A DNA stretch of 11,788 nt, from the NCBI GenBank assembly GCA_013695335.1, contig JACDAR010000308.1, positions 1 through 11,788 of the forward strand. Reading direction: 5' to 3'. The number at the start of each line of letters is the position of its first letter. Position 1 is the first letter of the stretch. The DNA is from Rubrobacter sp. Lineage in GTDB: Bacteria; Actinomycetota; Rubrobacteria; Rubrobacterales; Rubrobacteraceae. Shown here piece after piece: positions 7,403 through 11,788 of this stretch. The notes below the pieces were generated by a model, which was given only the letters and a program-made list of their open reading frames with translations, did not search any database and had not been told where the DNA came from. Both the position numbers and the translations under genes were made by a program.

Positions 7403-8784
7403 TTACCTGGCTGTCTCCAGGTTCATCGTGAGGCTGGTGCGGGGGCGCAGTGTGACAAGCGGCTGGGGTTCGATGGGCCGGCTGGAGACGAGCCGGAAAC
7501 GGGACATCACGGTGGCCAGGATCAACTGCGCCTCCACCAGCGCCATCGCCTTGCCGATGCACTGCCTGGGGCCGCCGCCGAACGGAAATAGGCGTAGCGT
7601 GGCCGTCCGGCGCTACTCTCCGGCGAGAATCTTTCCGGGTCGAACTCGTCCGGGAGATCCCAGAAATCAGGGTGACGGTGCAGGACGTAGGGTGAGATCA
7701 TCACGGTCGCGCCAGCCGGTATACGGTAGCCCCTGACCTCATCGTCAGCGACTGCCTGCCTGTCGAAGATCCAGGCCGGAGGGTACAGCCGCATGGTCTC
7801 CTCGATGACCATGCCCGTGTACTTCAGGCGCGGCAGATCCTCGACATCGGGGACACGCCCCGCGTCGGGGCCGAGAACTTCATCCAGCTCGGCGCGCAGC
7901 CGGTGTTCGACTTCGGGGTGGTTGGAGAGCAGGAAGAAGGCCCAGGAAAGGGCGCTGGCTGTGGTTTCGTGGCCGGCTATGAAGAGCGTTATCACCTCGT
8001 CCCTCAGTTGCCTGTCGTTCATGGCTTCGCCCGTATCCGCGTCACGCGTCTCCATCAGCAATGACAGCAGATCATCACCCTCGCCCCGGCGGCGATGCTC
8101 GTCGATGATCGTATACACGGCCCGGTCGAGCGTGCGAAGCGCAGAGCGCATCTTCCGATTTCGCGGGGTCGGAACGCTCTGCGGCGGATAGAACGGCACC
8201 TGGTAGCGGTAGTTGACCTCCTCGACCAGCGTCTTGACCGCCGCCGCCACGACCGCTGGCTCCTCCCCGGCGTGGGCGTGGAACAGCGACTCGCTGGCGA
8301 CCTGGAGCGTCAGGCGGGTCATCTCCGCCGAAACATCCACCTGCGTACCTGACTCCGCCATCGGCGCCCAGCGATCCAGCATGGATAGCGTAGCGTCGGT
8401 CATGATCCCGCCGAAAGCCGCGACGCGGCGGCGATGAAACGCAGGCTGCATCAAACGCCGCTGCCTCAGCCACAACCCACCCTCGCTGGTAAACAACCCG
8501 TTCCCAAGGACGGGCGTGAGGATGCTCCTGGTCAGGTTGGATTTCGGGTAGTTATGGTTGTTCTCTTGAAGGACGCGCCTGACGCCATCCGGGTGGTTGA
8601 CCTGATACCACCACATAGTGGCTATGCGGTAACGCACAACGTCCCCATAAGCCTGCGACATCCCCTGGATGAACCGCAGACTGTCCCTGCCGAAATCCCG
8701 CATGTTGCCAGTGAGCAGCCGTCCCTTCGGACCTGGAGGCATCTTACCATCGGCGGCTGTCCCGGCGGTCGCTGTCCTACTCAC
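7403..8784 (-). pseudogene. Cytochrome P450 with a single-base frameshift before the heme-binding cysteine
   Basis: Start GTG 8784 is chosen for AAGGAGG 6 nt upstream; an open frame to 8853 lacks a site. The first frame has PPGPKG, the I-helix AGHETTA (270-276), the ExxR pair Glu329/Arg332 and DPERF. It then breaks at YAYF (about 7584) and runs to a stop at 7522 as unrelated residues. Shifting one base restores GGGPRQCIG with the heme-ligand Cys (codon 7561-7559, about residue 409) and a P450-like end (LRPRTSLTMNL) stopping at TAA 7403. Restoring CCC where two C are present gives 460 residues, a normal bacterial P450 length. Either a sequencing error or a true mutation fits; the unshifted product would lack heme. 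Intact P450s insert oxygen into organic substrates using electrons from partner proteins. The substrate is unknown. Confidence 0.85.
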
Positions 8785-8789
8785 ACTGG

Positions 8790-8798
8790 CCCTCCTTC
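8790..8798 (-). promoter_or_regulatory. Ribosome binding site of the P450 gene
   Basis: GAAGGAGGG on the minus strand, 5 nt before GTG 8784. It is the only strong site near the 5' end of this frame and decides the start in favour of 8784 over the GTG at 8853. Confidence 0.6.
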
Positions 8799-8935
8799 GT
8801 GACCGTCGGCTTTCGATCCGTTCGTGGTGGATGTAGCTGACCCTCGCAGCCACGACGAGGCGTGTTCGGCCTGCATAGTCTCCCGGACTACGGACGTGGG
8901 ATTCGAGCCCCCGTATGCGCTGGCGCAGCGGTATG

Positions 8936-8953
8936 AAAAGCGCCGCGACGGCG
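8936..8953 (-). terminator. Weak intrinsic terminator candidate after the coiled-coil gene
   Basis: On the minus strand CGCCG-TCG-CGGCG forms a 5-bp GC hairpin (8953-8941), followed by C and four T (8940-8936). It lies about 20 nt past the stop of the coiled-coil gene. The stem is short and the T run brief, so termination would be partial at best. Confidence 0.35.
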
Positions 8954-8973
8954 AGCTGGGATCCCCGTTTTCC

Positions 8974-9411
8974 CTAGTTTTCCGGCTCCTGCTCGAACAC
9001 CAGCCAGGAACCCCTGATGTCGGCGCCGCTATCTTCGTTCCTGCTCCCCGGAACCACGCTCACGAGACGCGCACCCTCGCTGGCGAACTTCTCCAGGGCT
9101 TTTCCGGCGTCCTCGGAATGCACTATAAAAGCCACCCGCTGCTCTTTCGACGCCTCTTCGAGGGAAAAATTCCTGTCCACGTTCTCACCGGTGGCCTCGG
9201 CCAGAAGCCTCTCGCGCTCGGCAGCCTCGGTGAGGAGCATCTCCCTGTGGGCCTGAAGCTCCATCTCGCGGGCGCTCATCCTCCCGCGCCACTCCTCGAT
9301 GCGGTCCTCTATTCCGTGCAGAAGCCTCTCTATCGAACTCTCTCTCCTATCCACGACTGACCCCTTTCCTCGAACCTTTTCTTGCCCGTCATCCGCGTCG
9401 TGCGAGACCAT
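8974..9411 (-). CDS. Small coiled-coil protein of unknown function
   Basis: 145 residues from the ATG at 9411. The middle (about residues 20-90) is highly charged and helical, with heptad-like runs such as IEDRIEEWRGRMSAREMEL, a probable coiled coil. The last 50 residues (RVAFIVHSEDAGKALEKF, then GARLVSVVPG and GSWLVFEQE) look like a small alpha/beta fold. No family is recognised. Codons are GC-ending with AGG and ATA typical of its neighbours, supporting real coding on this strand. The ATG lies 16 bp from the stop of the FAD enzyme, so cotranscription is likely. The start is uncertain: AGGAG lies 13 nt from this ATG, while GTG 9354 has GAGGAAAGGGG at good spacing and would give 126 residues. 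Confidence 0.72.
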   Translation of the reverse strand: MVSHDADDGQEKVRGKGSVVDRRESSIERLLHGIEDRIEEWRGRMSAREMELQAHREMLLTEAAERERLLAEATGENVDRNFSLEEASKEQRVAFIVHSEDAGKALEKFASEGARLVSVVPGSRNEDSGADIRGSWLVFEQEPEN

Positions 9412-9427
9412 CTACATATATTCTCTC

Positions 9428-10879
9428 CTATCCGCCGCGATGCTCCCAATCCACGGCCCTGGTTCGCTCGGGCGCCCCATACTCGGATGAGGTTGCCACA
9501 AGGCCAATATCCCTCACAGCGCGGCGGGCTGCCAATCCAACGACCGCAGTGAAGGTCGGGTACGCAAGCTCCACGTCCGCGAGTTGCTCCACCTTCATCC
9601 CGGCGCTCATGGCGGTCGCGGCGATCTGGACTACCTCCACAGCCTGCTCCCCCACTATATGCGCCCCAAGTATGCGCCGCGATTCGCGCTCCACGACGAG
9701 CTTGCAGAACCCGTCGGGACGGCCGTCTATGACGCCCCGATCCAGATCCGCATATGAGACTATCGACGCCACGCAGTCGTGCTCGGCGCCCGCCTGCTCT
9801 TCCGTCAGGCCGACGCTGCCGTACTCTGGGTCCGTGAAGCCGCCGTGGGGCACTATCTCGTGCCGGTATTCCCGCCCGCCGCCGAGTACGGCCCTCTCCG
9901 CCGCGAAGGCCCCCTCATAAGTCGCGCTCTGCACCAGCATCATCCTGCCCGTCACATCCCCGGCCGCAAAGACGTGCGGGGCGCTAGTCCGCAGCGAGTC
10001 GTCCACCTCCACGTACCCGCGTTCCGCCTCCACGCCAGCCGCAGCCAGGTTCAACCCGTCAGCGTTGCCGGGCCACCCAACGGCCATCACCACGGTATCG
10101 GCCTCCACGGCGAGATCCCCGCCGTCGCGCGAGTAGAGCAATCTGAGACCATTGCTTTGCTTCTCGATCCCCCCCACCCCGTCAACTCCTGTCACAACCT
10201 CGATACCGCGCCGGGCGAAAGCCTCGGCCAAGCCTTCGGAGACCACCCCATCTTCTCCAGGCAGGATGCGGGGCGCGACTTCGAGAAGCGTGACATGCGA
10301 CCCGAAGGTGGCGAAGACCGATGCGAGCTGGCAACCCGTGGCTGCGCCCCCAATCACCGCGACAGACCCGGGAAGCTCTTTCATTTTCCACACGTCGCTG
10401 TGCGTGAGGGCGTGTTCCACGCCGGGGAACGGGAGCCTCCTGGCGTGGCCGCCTGCGCACAGGACGAACTTCTCAGCCCTGAGGGAAGTTCCGTCACCAA
10501 GCGCGAGCGCGTTCGTGTCCACGAACCTAGCGTCGCCCGCGCTGTCGAAGACGTGTACGCCAGCCGCTTCGAGCTGGGATTTCAACTGCTTCTTCTCCTG
10601 CACCTCGTACACGATGCGCTGCGTCCGGTTCAGGACGCGGGCGAAGTCCACGGCAGGCGGCCTCCCTTCGAGGCCGTATTCGGCGTATTGCCCGGCGTCG
10701 CGCACCAGACGGGCGGCGTGGGCGAGCACGCGGGTAGGGACGCAGCCATCGTTGGTGCAGGTTCCGCCCAGATTTCCGCGCTCCACGAGGGCCACGCTCT
10801 CGCCCAGCTCGCGGGCGCGAAGGGCCGCCGTAACGCCAGCGGGGCCGCCCCCGATCACCGCTACTCCGACGTCAGTCAA
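9428..10879 (-). CDS. FAD/NAD(P)-dependent disulfide oxidoreductase (dihydrolipoyl dehydrogenase/mercuric reductase family)
   Basis: 483 residues. FAD-binding GGGPAG (10-15) is followed by the redox disulfide motif GGTCTNDGCVPTR with Cys41 and Cys46. The NAD(P)-binding motif IGGAATG (176-182) differs from the usual GxGxxG by Ala at the third position; the following VTLLE carries an acidic residue that usually favours NADH. The FAD ribityl motif is HVFAAGDVTG. A C-terminal dimerisation domain follows. The family moves electrons between NAD(P)H, FAD and a disulfide or other acceptor. Instead of the catalytic His-Pro-Thr near the C-terminus it has AYPTFT (Tyr440), so classical dihydrolipoyl dehydrogenase activity is doubtful. 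The start is TTG 10879, with GGGGGGA 6 nt upstream inside the end of the small gene before it. It lies 3 bp after that gene, so they should be cotranscribed. Confidence 0.9.
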   Translation of the reverse strand: MTDVGVAVIGGGPAGVTAALRARELGESVALVERGNLGGTCTNDGCVPTRVLAHAARLVRDAGQYAEYGLEGRPPAVDFARVLNRTQRIVYEVQEKKQLKSQLEAAGVHVFDSAGDARFVDTNALALGDGTSLRAEKFVLCAGGHARRLPFPGVEHALTHSDVWKMKELPGSVAVIGGAATGCQLASVFATFGSHVTLLEVAPRILPGEDGVVSEGLAEAFARRGIEVVTGVDGVGGIEKQSNGLRLLYSRDGGDLAVEADTVVMAVGWPGNADGLNLAAAGVEAERGYVEVDDSLRTSAPHVFAAGDVTGRMMLVQSATYEGAFAAERAVLGGGREYRHEIVPHGGFTDPEYGSVGLTEEQAGAEHDCVASIVSYADLDRGVIDGRPDGFCKLVVERESRRILGAHIVGEQAVEVVQIAATAMSAGMKVEQLADVELAYPTFTAVVGLAARRAVRDIGLVATSSEYGAPERTRAVDWEHRGG

Positions 10880-10882
10880 AAA

Positions 10883-11038
10883 TCATCCCCCCAGAATCCT
10901 GGTTCTTCGCCAATCTAAGTCCACCCTCGACACGACCGTGTGGATACGCTCGACTATCTCCCCACGCTCCTCCCGCCAAAACAACATCCTGTCCTTCAGA
11001 GCGCCACCGACAACTATAGTCTCGAAGCTATCGGCCAT
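10883..11038 (-). CDS. Small overlapping gene, 51-residue hypothetical protein
   Basis: 51 residues beginning MADSFETIVVGG and ending RRTRILGG. The ATG at 11038 has AGGAAGGGGG ending 3 nt upstream, and it overlaps the last 11 bp of the preceding gene (stop at 11028). Its TGA is 3 bp from the TTG start of the FAD oxidoreductase. The centre (about residues 13-42, containing FWREERGEIVERIHTVV) looks like an amphipathic charged helix. No family is recognised and no membrane span is visible. The overlap on one side and minimal gap on the other suggest translational coupling between its neighbours. It could be a small partner of either one. It is too short to be sure from sequence alone. Confidence 0.62.
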   Translation of the reverse strand: MADSFETIVVGGALKDRMLFWREERGEIVERIHTVVSRVDLDWRRTRILGG

Positions 11039-11788
11039 CGACCCCCTTCCTGGACTCCCGCAGCCACAACGACACACGCTCGGGTTGCACGGTCTCCCGA
11101 ACGACCGTCACGAGATCCTCGCTCAACGTATCGAGGTCAGTATCGTGCCGCAGTTTGGCGCTGAAGGTTTCGAGGGTTTTCGCGGCGTCGTATTTCTTCC
11201 GGTAGAAGAGCCGGTCCACGAAGCCTTGAATGCGGCTTCGCAAAGGGTTGAAAAGCGCGGCGATGCCGAGCGTGGAGGCGACGATCACGAGCTGCGAGCC
11301 CCCGCCCGTCAGGACGTGGATGGCGTATTGCAGGGACACGACCACCCCCACGTACACCAGCGCCAACGTTGCCGTCAGGGAGAGGTAGACGAGGGTGCGG
11401 TTGATGACGAGGTCTATGTCGTAGAGGCGGTAGCGCAAAATCGCGGTGCCTATGGAAAGCGGGATGAGCAGGAAGCCGAACGAGCCGGCGATTGTCAGGC
11501 CGGTCAGGTTCAGGAAATATGATAGTTCACCGGGCTGGTAGAGCGACGGGAATGCGGCGAACGGAAGCAGGAAAGCGCCGAGCAACAACACCAGCACCGT
11601 GACGCCGAACACCAGCCATTTGGTCTGCTGACGCTGGACCCAGCCGGAGACCCGCCTGTAGCGGTATATCTGCGCCAGCAGGCAACACATCCAGAGGGCA
11701 ACGAAGCCGGAGAGGTTGATCGCCTGCGGCGGGTCCACAAGGAGCGAACCGGGAAACAACAGCGCTATAAAGGGCATCACCAGAGCGA
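11028..11788 (-). CDS. Multi-TM sensor-like membrane protein, 5' end beyond the window
   Basis: The C-terminal ~253 residues are visible; the frame is open to the window edge, so the start is not seen. The visible part has about five hydrophobic segments, including VTVLVLLLGAFLLPF, then RYRLYDIDLVINRTLVY, a further span, ASTLGIAALFNPLRSRIQ, and a C-terminal soluble stretch with DRLFYRKKYDA and SEDLVTVVRETVQPERVSLWLR. I associate this arrangement with 'histidine kinase-like' or sensor membrane proteins of Rubrobacter-like bacteria and Chloroflexi (family recall, not verified). No kinase, ATPase or output domain follows, since the stop comes just after SLWLRESRKG. It may sense a signal and pass it to a partner protein. 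It overlaps the 51-codon gene by 11 bp. Confidence 0.8.
   Translation of the reverse strand, partial: ALVMPFIALLFPGSLLVDPPQAINLSGFVALWMCCLLAQIYRYRRVSGWVQRQQTKWLVFGVTVLVLLLGAFLLPFAAFPSLYQPGELSYFLNLTGLTIAGSFGFLLIPLSIGTAILRYRLYDIDLVINRTLVYLSLTATLALVYVGVVVSLQYAIHVLTGGGSQLVIVASTLGIAALFNPLRSRIQGFVDRLFYRKKYDAAKTLETFSAKLRHDTDLDTLSEDLVTVVRETVQPERVSLWLRESRKGVDGR

Noticed and set aside
8871..8920. tRNA-like stretch with an ATTCGAGCC T-loop resemblance
   Set aside because: Neither strand gives a full cloverleaf: the T-stem has mismatches, no matching 7-bp acceptor is present, and no anticodon arm sits at the right distance.
8824..9360. Plus-strand open frame of 178 codons across the coiled-coil gene
   Set aside because: The opposite strand has codon use matching its neighbours and a coherent coiled-coil; this frame shows no recognisable features.
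9779..10918. Plus-strand open frame of 379 codons inside the FAD oxidoreductase gene
   Set aside because: Shadow of the minus-strand gene, which has FAD, disulfide and NAD motifs in order.
10152..11522. Long plus-strand open frame of 456 codons opposite the FAD and sensor-like genes
   Set aside because: It lies antisense to three minus-strand genes, two with clear family motifs; its product has no recognisable fold. High GC makes such antisense frames common.
1..11788. CRISPR arrays, insertion sequences or attachment sites
   Set aside because: No repeat-spacer pattern, transposase-like protein or integrase was seen anywhere in the window.

Overview
The window is GC-rich, densely packed bacterial DNA. 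Short spacers, GTG and TTG starts, frequent AGG arginine codons, a SARP/BTAD-type regulator and a long PlsB-type acyltransferase suggest an actinobacterium. The membrane sensor-like protein at the right edge is of a kind I associate with Rubrobacter-like actinobacteria and Chloroflexi. The lineage is an inference from style and families, not a measurement.

Left part (1-5948). A membrane-anchored alpha/beta hydrolase (+) converges on a PlsB-type glycerol-3-phosphate acyltransferase (-), and their stop codons overlap by 4 bp. A 143-bp divergent spacer then separates the acyltransferase from a 974-residue regulator (+). The regulator is built as a SARP-type winged helix, a BTAD domain, an AAA/STAND ATPase and TPR repeats. 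It starts at TTG behind a near-consensus promoter.

Middle part (5962-8784, all minus strand). In transcription order this holds a cytochrome P450, a 138-bp spacer with tandem CGTTACGGCA repeats, and a compact three-gene set. The set is a two-TM protein with a charged tail, a four-TM DUF6220-like protein, and a Rieske 2Fe-2S lipoprotein whose ATG overlaps the previous stop as ATGA. The P450 reading frame is broken by one missing base just before its heme-binding cysteine, and the remaining C-terminus is intact in the next frame down to 7403.

Right part (8974-11788, all minus strand). In transcription order this holds the C-terminal part of a multi-TM sensor-like protein (truncated by the window edge), an overlapping 51-codon gene, a two-cysteine FAD/NAD disulfide-reductase-family enzyme, and a small coiled-coil protein. 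Tight spacing suggests one transcription unit, with a weak terminator candidate near 8945.

Several genes are redox-related (FAD oxidoreductase, P450, Rieske protein, possible heme membrane protein). No sequence evidence shows that they act in one pathway. The strongest leads are the shared AAACGTTACGGC element about 60-75 bp before two minus-strand starts, the small membrane/Rieske cassette, the unrecognised overlapping 51-codon gene, and the P450 frameshift.
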